A model generated the notes under the pieces. The model made no database searches and was not told the origin of the DNA. It saw only the letters and a list, made by a program, of their open reading frames with translations. The position numbers and the translations under genes are program-made. A stretch of 64,000 nt of DNA from Palsa-1400 sp036501625. Lineage in GTDB: Bacteria > Verrucomicrobiota > Verrucomicrobiia > Limisphaerales > Palsa-1400. Positions within the stretch are counted from its first letter, which is position 1, and the number at the start of each line of letters is the position of its first letter. The stretch lies in NCBI GenBank assembly GCA_036501625.1, contig DASXZY010000038.1, positions 85,057 through 149,056 of the forward strand. The letters run 5' to 3'. Shown piece after piece: positions 7,610 through 15,257 of this stretch.

Positions 7610-9055
7610 ATGAAACGTCTCAAGCCCAATACGGCCTGCCTCCTGGCTGCCGCCGTCATGGCGTCCGCCCAGCCCGCCGTCTCCAAAGATTCCCCGGCGC
7701 TGACCCTGGCCCGGCAGCTCAACGAGGCTTTCGTCGAAGTAGCCGATCAAGTCTCCCCGGCGGTGGTGGTCATTTACATCCGCCAAAAAGTGAGCGACAA
7801 GGATGCCGATGACAACGGCTCCTTCTGGGATATTGTCCCGCAATTGCGCCGTCATTTGGAGGGCGAAGGCAAGTCGCATCAGCATTGGATCGAAGGGGAA
7901 GGCTCCGGCGTCATTATGACGGCCGACGGTTATATCCTGACCAACAATCACGTGGTTGAGAACGCGGATGAAATCGAAGTCCGGCTCAAGGACGGCCGCA
8001 AATTCCGGGGCGAAGTCAAAGGCGCCGATCCCGCTTCGGACATCGCGGTGGTCAAGATTAACGCGACGGGATTGAAGCCGGCCAAACTGGGCGATTCGGA
8101 CGCGACGCGCGTGGGAGAATTCGTGCTGGCGATCGGGGCGCCGTTTGAACTCGACGATACCGTGACCGTCGGGCACGTCAGCGCGAAGGGGCGCGTATTC
8201 GAGCACGACGCCGACCAGGATTTCCTCCAGACGGACGCGAGAATCCTGCCCGGCAACAGCGGCGGGCCGCTGGTCAATCTTTACGGTGAAGTCATTGGCA
8301 TCAACACGATGATTGAAGGATTGGACACTGGCATCGGCTTCGCGGTGCCGATCAATCTGGCCAAGCGGGTCAAAGACCATTTGATTACGGAGGGAAAATA
8401 CGTCCGTTCCTGGCTGGGCATCGGCATCAACGAATTGAAGAACGAGAGCGATTATCTGGGACTGGACGGATTCCTGGCGCCGGATGTTCACGACGGAGTG
8501 CTGGTGACCGCCATCTGGCTGGGAGGGCCGGCCTCCAAATCCGAGTTGCAGGCCGGCGACGTGATTACAGGAGTGGACGGAAAAAGCGTATTGACCGTGC
8601 GCCAATTGAAGGACGAAGTGGCCAACAAGACACCTGGGCACGCCTCGACGCTGGACGTGGTGCGCGGCAAGTCGCACGTTACGGTCAAAATTACGCCGGG
8701 CGTGATGCCCTCGGCGGATGATTTGGCCGCCGAATCGCGCCGTGCCCAAAGCGCGGTCCAGCCGGTCGAATTGGGTTTGACAGTGCGGAGCCTGACCAAG
8801 GAATTGGCGCGGCAGTACGGGGTTGCAGCCACCAACGGCGTCGTGGTGACCGGCGTGGAGCAAAATTCGGCCGCGGAAGCGCGAGGCATCAAGACCGGGG
8901 ACGTCATCACGGAAATCAACCGGAAGCGCATCGCCACCACGCGGCAATTCCGCGACGCCGTCAAATCGGCGGACGCCAAGCAAGGGCTGACGGTTAATGT
9001 GATCAGCGACGGGGAGAGCCGGTTTATCGTCCTCAAGGACATCGCCGCGAATTGA
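7610..9055 (+). CDS. HtrA/Deg-type periplasmic serine protease with two PDZ domains
   Basis: A 481-aa protease for quality control of envelope proteins. The signal peptide covers about residues 1-25 (MKRLKPNTACLLAAAVMASA). The trypsin-like domain carries the triad His114 (TNNHVVEN), Asp144 (SDIAVVKI) and Ser217 (PGNSGGPLVN). Two PDZ domains follow, near 270-370 (LVTAIWLGGPASKSELQAG) and 390-480 (GVVVTGVEQNSAAEARGIKT). The ATG at 7610 was chosen over the upstream in-frame ATG at 7565 because it gives a clean signal peptide. The domain order matches DegP/DegQ. Its stop is 3 nt before the rlmN start, so the two are likely co-transcribed. Confidence 0.94.
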   Translation: MKRLKPNTACLLAAAVMASAQPAVSKDSPALTLARQLNEAFVEVADQVSPAVVVIYIRQKVSDKDADDNGSFWDIVPQLRRHLEGEGKSHQHWIEGEGSGVIMTADGYILTNNHVVENADEIEVRLKDGRKFRGEVKGADPASDIAVVKINATGLKPAKLGDSDATRVGEFVLAIGAPFELDDTVTVGHVSAKGRVFEHDADQDFLQTDARILPGNSGGPLVNLYGEVIGINTMIEGLDTGIGFAVPINLAKRVKDHLITEGKYVRSWLGIGINELKNESDYLGLDGFLAPDVHDGVLVTAIWLGGPASKSELQAGDVITGVDGKSVLTVRQLKDEVANKTPGHASTLDVVRGKSHVTVKITPGVMPSADDLAAESRRAQSAVQPVELGLTVRSLTKELARQYGVAATNGVVVTGVEQNSAAEARGIKTGDVITEINRKRIATTRQFRDAVKSADAKQGLTVNVISDGESRFIVLKDIAAN

Positions 9056-9058
9056 GCC

Positions 9059-10165
9059 ATGTCCAAGCCCGATATCCGTTCCCAGTCGCGGGAACAAATC
9101 CAGCAACAATTTGAGGTTTGGGGTGAGCAGGCCTATCGGGCAGTGCAATTGCTGGATTGGCTTTACGCGCGGCGAGCCGCCAGTTGGGACGAGATGTCCA
9201 ATCTCCCCAAAGCCCTTCGCCAGCGACTGGCGGAAACGCATGCCCTTTGGTGGCCGGAACTGGCGAAGAAACAAGGCGCGGGCGATGCGACCCGGAAATT
9301 TCTCTGGAAGCTGGCGGACGGCGCGTTGGTTGAGAGCGTTCTCATTCCAGCCAGCCCGAGCCTCTACGGGGAGCCGAGCGACCGCCATACGCTGTGCGTT
9401 TCCACGCAGGTCGGCTGCGCTTACGGCTGCAAATTTTGCGCCAGCGGATTGGACGGCTGGAAACGCAATTTGAACGTGGAGGAAATCGTCAACCAGGCGC
9501 TGGCCATCGAGCGGAGCGAAGGCGGGAACGAACGGCTGATCAACAACCTGGTCATCATGGGCATGGGCGAGCCGCTGGCCAATTATGACAATCTGCTGGC
9601 GGCCCTGCGCATTCTCAACGCGCCCTGGGGCGGGCAGATTGGCGCGCGGAAAATCACCGTTTCCACCAGCGGCTTGGTTCCGCAAATTCGCCGGCTGGCC
9701 GAGGAACCGCAGCAATTCCGGCTGGCCATCTCCCTGCATGGCGCGACGGACGAAACCCGCGCGCGCATCATGCCCATCAACAAGAAATATCCGTTGAAGG
9801 AACTGGCGGCCGCCTGCGCCTATTACCAGGAGAAAAAAGGGCGCATGATTACGCTGGAATATATTTTGATCGCCGGGGTCAACGACGGCCTGGAGCAGGT
9901 TCCGCCGCTGGCCAAACTGGCCCTGAGCCTGCGCGCCAAAGTTAATTTGATTCCCTATAACCAAGTTGAAGGCTTGCCGTGGGAACGGCCCAGCGAACCG
10001 GTCCAGGATGCCTTTCTCGCCGCCTTGGAACGCCACAAAGTCCCGGCCACTCTGCGCCGGGAAAAGGGCGGAGAAATCGACGCCGCCTGCGGGCAGCTTC
10101 GCCTTAAGACTGAGCGGGAACTTCTCGGAATGTCCAATATTGGAAAAAATGTGTCTCAATTTTGA
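9059..10165 (+). CDS. rlmN: 23S rRNA (adenine2503-C2)-methyltransferase RlmN
   Basis: A 368-aa radical-SAM enzyme that methylates C2 of A2503 in 23S rRNA and A37 in some tRNAs. The 4Fe-4S cluster motif CX3CX2C is Cys120, Cys124 and Cys127 (GCAYGCKFCASG). The second catalytic cysteine, at the carboxy end, is Cys344 in IDAACGQLR. MGMGEPLANYDN and ISLHGATDETR are family signatures. Length is normal. It sits 3 nt downstream of the HtrA gene, and its stop codon lies inside a large stem-loop at 10154-10199. Confidence 0.96.
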   Translation: MSKPDIRSQSREQIQQQFEVWGEQAYRAVQLLDWLYARRAASWDEMSNLPKALRQRLAETHALWWPELAKKQGAGDATRKFLWKLADGALVESVLIPASPSLYGEPSDRHTLCVSTQVGCAYGCKFCASGLDGWKRNLNVEEIVNQALAIERSEGGNERLINNLVIMGMGEPLANYDNLLAALRILNAPWGGQIGARKITVSTSGLVPQIRRLAEEPQQFRLAISLHGATDETRARIMPINKKYPLKELAAACAYYQEKKGRMITLEYILIAGVNDGLEQVPPLAKLALSLRAKVNLIPYNQVEGLPWERPSEPVQDAFLAALERHKVPATLRREKGGEIDAACGQLRLKTERELLGMSNIGKNVSQF

Positions 10166-10199
10166 GCAAACTTGCAATTTCTGCGCAAGTTGCTTGAGA
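10154..10199 (+). terminator. Bulged stem-loop overlapping the rlmN stop codon
   Basis: The segments TCTCA, AGCAA and CTTGC pair with GCAAG, TTGCT and TGAGA. This gives 15 bp interrupted by two bulges (ATTTTG and A) and closed by a 9-nt loop. The left arm includes the end of rlmN. There is no T-tract afterwards, so it could be a Rho-type end, an mRNA-stabilising structure or a terminator of weak class. Confidence 0.4.
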
Positions 10200-10333
10200 T
10201 TAGCCGGATACGCGCCTGTTTTCACCCCGAAAAAGCCGAAAACCCGTTGGCCTCAAAGCTGCTTTGGTTCTGTCGCGTGACAGTTTTAAGAGGCAAACGC
10301 GGGCACAGTGGTGAGCAAGTCAAGGATAGCAGC

Positions 10334-11101
10334 ATGAGTATGAAATCAGGACAAACAACGGCGCGAAAACAGGCTTTTTCGGCGGCGCTCGGATGCGCCA
10401 TGATCGGCGGCTGGGTGGCCAGCGCCAGCGCCAATCCAATCCCCGTGACGGTGTCGGATATTACGGATTGGAGCACGACACCCGTGGAAATCATCGATGC
10501 GGACCTTCCTTATCTGGGCCGTGAAGACTGCGCCATCTATGCGGGAATCAATACGCTTTCCGTGAACCTGGACGGAACCACCACCATTTACAGCGGCTTT
10601 TGCATCGATCCATTTCATTGGAGCGCCAGCGGGCCGATCTCCGGCTACTACGAAGTGCCGCTGAGCCAGGCGCCGAAATTTCCGGGCACCATGAATGCCG
10701 CGACCGCGACCGCCATCGGCGATTTGTGGGCGGAATACTTTTCGCCAACGATGAGTTCGAGCAGCGCGGCGGGTTTGCAGATTGCGATTTGGGAATTGGT
10801 TTCCGCCAATGCCGTCGCCAGCGGTGAGCTTTCCCCCAGCCTTGCGTTCTCGCTGACCGCGGGCCAATACGACTACGGCGCGAGCCAGGACCTTGCGTCG
10901 CTGGCGCAATACAACGGCCCCACCGCCAATGTCATAGGTTTGACAGGCCCCGGCCAGGATTATGTGGTTGACCCGCCCCGCCAAGGCGTCCCTGATGGCG
11001 GGCGCACCTTGATGATGCTCGCGCTGGCCCTCGGCGGGATTGCCGCGGCCCGGCTCTCACCGCAACTCGCGCCCGCGCCGCAAAAAGCGCGCCGGCGCTG
11101 A
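10334..11101 (+). CDS. Secreted protein with VPDSG/PEP-CTERM-type sorting signal
   Basis: A 255-aa exported protein of unknown activity. Residues 1-30 are a signal peptide ending ASASA before NPIPV. The middle has a cysteine-framed beta-rich region (DCAIYAGINTLS, FCIDPFHW) and an alanine-rich helical patch. The carboxy end is a sorting tripartite: VPDGG at about 219-223, a hydrophobic segment (LMMLALALGGIAAA) and a basic tail (KARRR). This matches the VPDSG variant of PEP-CTERM found in Verrucomicrobiota, whose proteins are processed by an exosortase. The start at 10334 follows AGGA. I see no exosortase gene in this window. Confidence 0.8.
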   Translation: MSMKSGQTTARKQAFSAALGCAMIGGWVASASANPIPVTVSDITDWSTTPVEIIDADLPYLGREDCAIYAGINTLSVNLDGTTTIYSGFCIDPFHWSASGPISGYYEVPLSQAPKFPGTMNAATATAIGDLWAEYFSPTMSSSSAAGLQIAIWELVSANAVASGELSPSLAFSLTAGQYDYGASQDLASLAQYNGPTANVIGLTGPGQDYVVDPPRQGVPDGGRTLMMLALALGGIAAARLSPQLAPAPQKARRR

Positions 11102-11117
11102 GAGGCAGCATTGCAAA

Positions 11118-11149
11118 ATCATGCCTGAGCGGATGGACTCAGGCATGAT
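11118..11149 (+). terminator. Perfect 12-bp hairpin after the VPDSG gene
   Basis: ATCATGCCTGAG (11118-11129) and CTCAGGCATGAT (11138-11149) are perfect reverse complements separated by CGGATGGA. There is no T-tract after it. It begins 16 nt after the upstream stop and covers the ATGs of the downstream remnant, so it can be read as a terminator or as a start-sequestering hairpin. Confidence 0.5.
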
Positions 11150-11240
11150 GACGGCGCTGGAACTCAGAGCGCGAATGCAGGCAGCCCCCTTCAAGCCATT
11201 CCGCGTCATTCCGACGGCTCTTGCGAAGCGCGTAGAATTC
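11148..11240 (+). pseudogene. Amino-terminal remnant of a small unknown-family protein
   Basis: MTALELRARMQAAPFKPFR resembles the start of a family of small Verrucomicrobiota/Planctomycetes proteins that typically open with a leucine-rich helix followed by PF(K/R/Q)PFR and a GR-containing beta hairpin. Here the match ends after about 20-25 residues and the frame continues, without a stop, into the pseudouridine synthase. The short match is from memory, and the remnant interpretation is inference. It argues that the long in-frame extension of the downstream gene is not its real start. Confidence 0.35.
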
Positions 11241-11297
11241 GCCAGGATTATCTCATTGACCGCCGCCGTTGGGCCATGCCTGATGGGCGGCGCTTTC

Positions 11298-11999
11298 ATG
11301 CTCGATATTCTCCACGAAGACGCGGATTTGCTGGTGGTGAACAAGCCGGCTGGGCTGGTCTGCCATCCGACCAAAGGCGATGAGTTGTCCAGTTTGGTCA
11401 GCCGCGCGCGGTTGTATTTGGGCGCTCCGGGGCACTTGATCAATCGCCTGGACCGGGAGACGAGCGGCGTGATCGTGCTGGCCAAAAACCCAGCCGCCGC
11501 CGGAGCGCTGGGCAAGCTGTTTGAAAGCCGCGTTGTGCGAAAGGAATATCTGGCCATCGTGCGCGGCTCGGCGCCTGATGACTCCGGCGTGATCGATCTC
11601 CCGCTGGGCAAGGACAAGGCCAGCCAGATCGCCATCAAGGATTGCGTGCGCGCGGATGGCGCGGACGCTTCGACGGAGTATTTCACGCAGCGCCGTTTTC
11701 ACCGCCCGGAAGGAGATTTCTCATTGTTGCGCGTGCTGCCCCGCACCGGCCGCAAACATCAAATCCGGATTCATCTGGCGGCCATCGGCCATCCCATTGT
11801 GGGGGATAAATTGTATGGCGGGAACGAGGATTTGTACTTGGCGCTGGTGCAGGACCGCCTGACGGCGGAGCAGCGGGCGGAATTGCTTCTGGCCAATCAC
11901 GCTCTGCACGCCCGAGAAGTCAAGCTGCCCTGGCGCGGCGAAGAACGAACCTTCCGCGCGCCGCCGAATGAGGAGTTCACGGGGTTTGCCGGGGCTTGA
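11298..11999 (+). CDS. RluA-family pseudouridine synthase
   Basis: A protein of about 233 aa that isomerises uridine to pseudouridine in rRNA or tRNA. It has the RluA motif with catalytic aspartate (HLINRLDRETSGVIVLAK) and the supporting motifs VVNKPAGLVCHP near the start and RTGRKHQIRIHL toward the end. There is no S4 domain. The ATG at 11298 (MLDILHEDADLLVVNKP) places the start where short RluC/RluA-like enzymes begin. The open frame extends back to 11040 through the tail of the previous gene and the remnant at 11148, which is probably fortuitous. The exact target base cannot be told. It heads a run of translation-related genes. Confidence 0.88.
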   Translation: MLDILHEDADLLVVNKPAGLVCHPTKGDELSSLVSRARLYLGAPGHLINRLDRETSGVIVLAKNPAAAGALGKLFESRVVRKEYLAIVRGSAPDDSGVIDLPLGKDKASQIAIKDCVRADGADASTEYFTQRRFHRPEGDFSLLRVLPRTGRKHQIRIHLAAIGHPIVGDKLYGGNEDLYLALVQDRLTAEQRAELLLANHALHAREVKLPWRGEERTFRAPPNEEFTGFAGA

Positions 12000-12030
12000 G
12001 ATTCTGGGCGGGTTCCGTTAGCTTCGTGCC

Positions 12031-12447
12031 GTGAACACTCTGGCGGGAAATCCGGAAAAGGATGAGCAGCTAGCCCAAAGAATGGCCGCTTTGGGCGTGC
12101 GCGAATTGGATATTGAGGAGACGTTCACGAGATCGGGCGGGCATGGCGGGCAGAATGTCAACAAGACTTCCACATGCGTCATGCTGCTGCACCGGCCCAC
12201 CCGCCTGCAAGTCAAGTGCCAGGCCACGCGCCAGCAAGGGCTTAACAGGCTGATGGCCCGGCGCTTGTTGCTTGATAAAATTGAAAAGTTGCGGACGGAC
12301 CGCATCCGCGCGGAACAAGCCCGCATTGAAAAACTCCGCCGCCAGAAGCGCCCCAGAAGCCGGGCGGCCAAAGAGCGCATCCTGGCCGGCAAAACCCATC
12401 ACGCGGAAAAGAAAGCCGCCCGGCGCCAGCATCATTATGAAGATTGA
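12031..12447 (+). CDS. Peptide chain release factor-like protein (GGQ domain only)
   Basis: A 138-aa protein with the class I release-factor catalytic domain: SGGHGGQNVNKTSTCVML carries the universal GGQ that triggers peptidyl-tRNA hydrolysis. It lacks the codon-recognition domains of RF1/RF2 and has a long basic tail (RIEKLRRQKRPRSRAAKE). This is the layout of ribosome-rescue hydrolases such as ArfB/YaeJ and the mitochondrial C12orf65 group, suggesting release from stalled ribosomes. The start is GTG. It overlaps the following FKBP gene by 11 nt. Confidence 0.85.
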   Translation: MNTLAGNPEKDEQLAQRMAALGVRELDIEETFTRSGGHGGQNVNKTSTCVMLLHRPTRLQVKCQATRQQGLNRLMARRLLLDKIEKLRTDRIRAEQARIEKLRRQKRPRSRAAKERILAGKTHHAEKKAARRQHHYED

Positions 12448-12754
12448 AAAACTTACATCAGGCAATGGCCCGTCGCCAAAGCACGGCGATACCGTGACCG
12501 TTCATTACACCGGCTGGCTGACCAATGGGGACAAGTTTGACAGCTCGGTGGACCGCGACGATCCGTTTTCCTTTGTGCTGGGACACGGGCAGGTCATTCA
12601 AGGCTGGGATGAAGGCGTCGCCACCATGCGGGTGGGCGACAAAACGCGGCTGACCATCCCGGCTGAGAAGGCTTACGGCGCGGCGGGTTATCCGGGCGCC
12701 ATTCCGCCCAACGCCACCTTGATCTTTGAGGTGGAATTGCTCTCCATCGTATAA
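12437..12754 (+). CDS. FKBP-type peptidyl-prolyl cis-trans isomerase
   Basis: A single-domain FKBP of 105 aa. Active-site features are present: VHYTGWLTNGDKFDSS, FVLGHGQVIQGWDEG, and AYGAAGYPGAIPPNATLIFE. There is no signal peptide, so it is cytoplasmic. The ATG at 12437 lies inside the end of the release-factor-like gene. An upstream in-frame extension to 12272 reads through that gene and is rejected. The stop TAA shares one base with the ATG of the SUI1 gene, indicating translational coupling. Confidence 0.94.
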   Translation: MKIEKLTSGNGPSPKHGDTVTVHYTGWLTNGDKFDSSVDRDDPFSFVLGHGQVIQGWDEGVATMRVGDKTRLTIPAEKAYGAAGYPGAIPPNATLIFEVELLSIV

Positions 12755-13131
12755 TGGCGAAGAAAAATAAAATACCGCTGTCGCCGGAAGCGCCGGTGCG
12801 GCTCAACAACCCATTCGCCGGCCTGCAATCAGACGGGTTGCCGGCGGCGCCCGCGGAAGAACCGGCTCCCGTTCCCAGCAAACCAAAATTGGGGCGCGTC
12901 GTGCTGCGGCGGGAAACGGCGCATCGCGGCGGCAAAATGGTGATCGTGGTCGATGATTTCGCGTATTTCATATCAATGGCCAAGATTGAGGAACTGGCCC
13001 GCAAGCTCCGCCACGCCTGCGGTTGCGGGGGCACGATGCGCGAGCGAACCATCGAACTTCAGGGCAACCACGTCGCGCGCATCCGCGCCTTGTTGGAGGA
13101 AGAGGGATTCAAAGTGGCCGGCATTACGTGA
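12754..13131 (+). CDS. SUI1/eIF1-like translation factor (YciH family)
   Basis: A 125-aa protein with a disordered proline/alanine amino-terminal arm (1-50) followed by the SUI1 domain: RGGKMVIVVDDF, LARKLRHACGCGGTM, ELQGNHVARIRALLEEEGF. Eukaryotic eIF1 monitors start-codon selection; bacterial YciH has been reported to influence initiation fidelity under stress. The ATG overlaps the FKBP stop by one base. Its position behind a pseudouridine synthase and a release-factor-like gene suggests a translation-quality cluster. Confidence 0.9.
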   Translation: MAKKNKIPLSPEAPVRLNNPFAGLQSDGLPAAPAEEPAPVPSKPKLGRVVLRRETAHRGGKMVIVVDDFAYFISMAKIEELARKLRHACGCGGTMRERTIELQGNHVARIRALLEEEGFKVAGIT

Positions 13132-13212
13132 CGTTTTTTCAGGCCGGCATTGTCCGCCCGGAATGGCTTGCCTCGCGGCGTTGAAATGTCCAAGCTGCCG
13201 TCCTGCTGACCA

Positions 13213-14259
13213 ATGAAGCGCAGAATCATCATCATTTTAATCTTGGCCGCCGCGGCGGCGGGAATTTATTTTGGCCTGGCGGCGCGCCGGCCCGCCATCG
13301 TGTTGACTGGCATCGTCACGACGGATGAAATCGTAGTCAGCTCGGAGATCGAGGGCCGGCTGCAAAAACTCCTCGCGGCCCAGGGCGACACCGTGACCAA
13401 CGGCCAGTTGGTCGCGCTCATCCAACCGGCGGAGCGCAAGGCCGAGCTGGAGTTCTACACCAACAACGCCTGGCAGACCTCGGCCCAAGTCACGCAAGCG
13501 GAGGCGGACCTGGATTTTCAAGAGGCGCAAACCAGCAATCTTATCTCGCAGAGCGAGGCCAATTTGTCGTCTTCCAAAGATGAAGTCACCCAGGCGGAGG
13601 CGGACCTCGACAACGCGGAACGGAATTTCAAACGCGAAGAGGAACTGAGCAAGCAGGGCGTCGATTCGCCCAAGGAATTCGACCAGGCGCGAACGGCGTA
13701 CGAGGGCGCCCGGGCCAGGGTGGACTCGTTGCGCCATCAAGCCATTGCAGCCGAGGCGGCGGTGGGGCTGGCCAAGGCGACCAGCGGACAAATCGCGGCC
13801 CGCCGCGCCGCGCTTGCGGCCAGCCGGGGACAACACGCGGCGGCAACCGCCCAGGCTGACCGCGCGCAGGTGCAATTGGACTACACGCAAATCCGCGCGC
13901 CGGGCAATGGCATTGTCGATGTCCGCGCGGCCTTGCAGGGAGAAGTCGTCAATCCGGGCCAAGGCATCGTCACGCTGATCGATCCCAGCCAATTGTGGGT
14001 GCGGGCGGACGTGGAAGAAACATATATTGACAGCATCCGCATCGGCGACAAGCTGCCCGTGCGGCTGCCTTCGGGAGTGGAGCGGAGAGGCACGGTTTTC
14101 TTTCGCGGGATCGATGCGGATTACGCGACACAGCGGGACGTCAGCCGGAGCAAGCGGGACATCAAGACTTTCGAAATCCGGCTTCGCTGCGACAACGCCG
14201 ACCGGGCGCTGGCGGTGGGGATGACGGCCTATGTCACGCTGGCGCCGCGCGCGCCGTAG
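13213..14259 (+). CDS. HlyD-family periplasmic adaptor (membrane fusion protein)
   Basis: A 348-aa adaptor subunit of an ABC-type exporter. Residues 1-22 form an amino-terminal membrane anchor (KRRIIIILILAAAAAGIYFG). The split biotinyl-lipoyl-like domain flanks a coiled-coil hairpin at about 80-215 rich in Glu/Ala/Gln (SSKDEVTQAEADLDNAERNF). The beta-barrel region follows (NGIVDVRAALQGEVVNPGQG, LWVRADVEETYI). This resembles YbhG. It is followed after 2 nt by an ATPase and then a permease, so the three form one operon. Confidence 0.92.
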   Translation: MKRRIIIILILAAAAAGIYFGLAARRPAIVLTGIVTTDEIVVSSEIEGRLQKLLAAQGDTVTNGQLVALIQPAERKAELEFYTNNAWQTSAQVTQAEADLDFQEAQTSNLISQSEANLSSSKDEVTQAEADLDNAERNFKREEELSKQGVDSPKEFDQARTAYEGARARVDSLRHQAIAAEAAVGLAKATSGQIAARRAALAASRGQHAAATAQADRAQVQLDYTQIRAPGNGIVDVRAALQGEVVNPGQGIVTLIDPSQLWVRADVEETYIDSIRIGDKLPVRLPSGVERRGTVFFRGIDADYATQRDVSRSKRDIKTFEIRLRCDNADRALAVGMTAYVTLAPRAP

Positions 14260-14261
14260 TT

Positions 14262-15257
14262 ATGTTTGCCGTTGAAGTCGAAAACCTGGCCAAGCGTTTC
14301 GGCGATTTTCTCGCGGTGGACCATTTGAATTTCCAGGTGCAGAACGGCGAGATTTTCGGCCTGCTTGGCCCCAATGGCGCGGGGAAATCGACTCTCATCC
14401 GCATGTTGACAACGCTGGTGCCGCCGACGGAAGGCACGGCGCGCATCAATGGGTTTGACGTCATCACGCAATCCGACGAGGTGCGCCACTGCATCGGGGT
14501 CATCCCGCAGGCGATGACTTCCGACTTGGACCTGAGCGCGGTGGAGAACCTGAGCATCTTCGCGAAGCTTTACGGCATCGGGCGGGAGAAGCGGAAGGCA
14601 ACCATCGCGGAACTGCTCAAGGCGGTGGACCTGGAGCAATGGGCGGACAAGCCTGTCAAGATGTTTTCCGGGGGAATGAGGCGGCGGCTGGAAATCGCGC
14701 GAGGATTGGTGCATCAACCCAAGCTGTTTTTTTTGGACGAGCCGACGACCGGCCTGGACCCCGTCTCGCGCGTGGCCGTGTGGGAGATGCTGGCGAGATT
14801 GAAACGGGAGCGCGACCTGACCATTCTCGTGACCACGCATTACATGGATGAGGCCGACAAGTTGTGCGACCGCATCGCCATTGTCGATCACGGCAAATTG
14901 ATGGCGCTGGATTCGCCGCTGAAGCTGAAGGCGTCGATTCCGGGCAGGAACGTGCTGGAGGCCGGCTTTTCCCGCGTGCCGCCGGGATGGGACGGGGCGC
15001 TCAAGGCGCTGCCGGACGTGGAGGATGTCAAAGCAGCGGACAGCGTTTACCGGATTTCCTCCAACAACGGCCCGGCCACGATGGCGGCCTTGCTGGAAGC
15101 GGCGCGCGCGGCGGACATCGCGGTGACCTCGCTCTCCCTTCAAAGCACGACGCTGGACGACGTTTTCGCGCATTACACGGGCCATCAAATGCGCGACGCG
15201 CTGAACACGTCGGCGGCTTACAGCAGCGCCTTTATGTACGAAAGCAAAAACGGATGA
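14262..15257 (+). CDS. ABC exporter ATP-binding protein
   Basis: A 331-aa nucleotide-binding subunit. Walker A is GPNGAGKST, the signature motif is FSGGMRRRLEIARGL, Walker B is LFFLDEPTTGLDP, and the H-loop is VTTHYMDEADKL. The DRA-type domain with an extended carboxy-terminal regulatory region (residues 220-331) is normal for drug or lipid exporters of the YbhF/CcmA-like class. Coupling to the adaptor upstream and the permease downstream (4-nt ATGA overlap) is evident from spacing. The transported substrate cannot be inferred. Confidence 0.94.
   Translation: MFAVEVENLAKRFGDFLAVDHLNFQVQNGEIFGLLGPNGAGKSTLIRMLTTLVPPTEGTARINGFDVITQSDEVRHCIGVIPQAMTSDLDLSAVENLSIFAKLYGIGREKRKATIAELLKAVDLEQWADKPVKMFSGGMRRRLEIARGLVHQPKLFFLDEPTTGLDPVSRVAVWEMLARLKRERDLTILVTTHYMDEADKLCDRIAIVDHGKLMALDSPLKLKASIPGRNVLEAGFSRVPPGWDGALKALPDVEDVKAADSVYRISSNNGPATMAALLEAARAADIAVTSLSLQSTTLDDVFAHYTGHQMRDALNTSAAYSSAFMYESKNG

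Noticed and set aside
7592..10225. Minus-strand ORF of 877 codons over the HtrA and rlmN genes
   Set aside because: It is antisense to two confidently assigned genes with perfect active-site motifs, has no family resemblance and is explained by high-GC codon use.
10270..10283. CTGTC-GCGT-GACAG dyad upstream of the VPDSG gene, resembling a LexA site
   Set aside because: The spacing is 4 nt between 5-bp arms, not the E. coli CTGT-N8-ACAG form, and no SOS gene follows.
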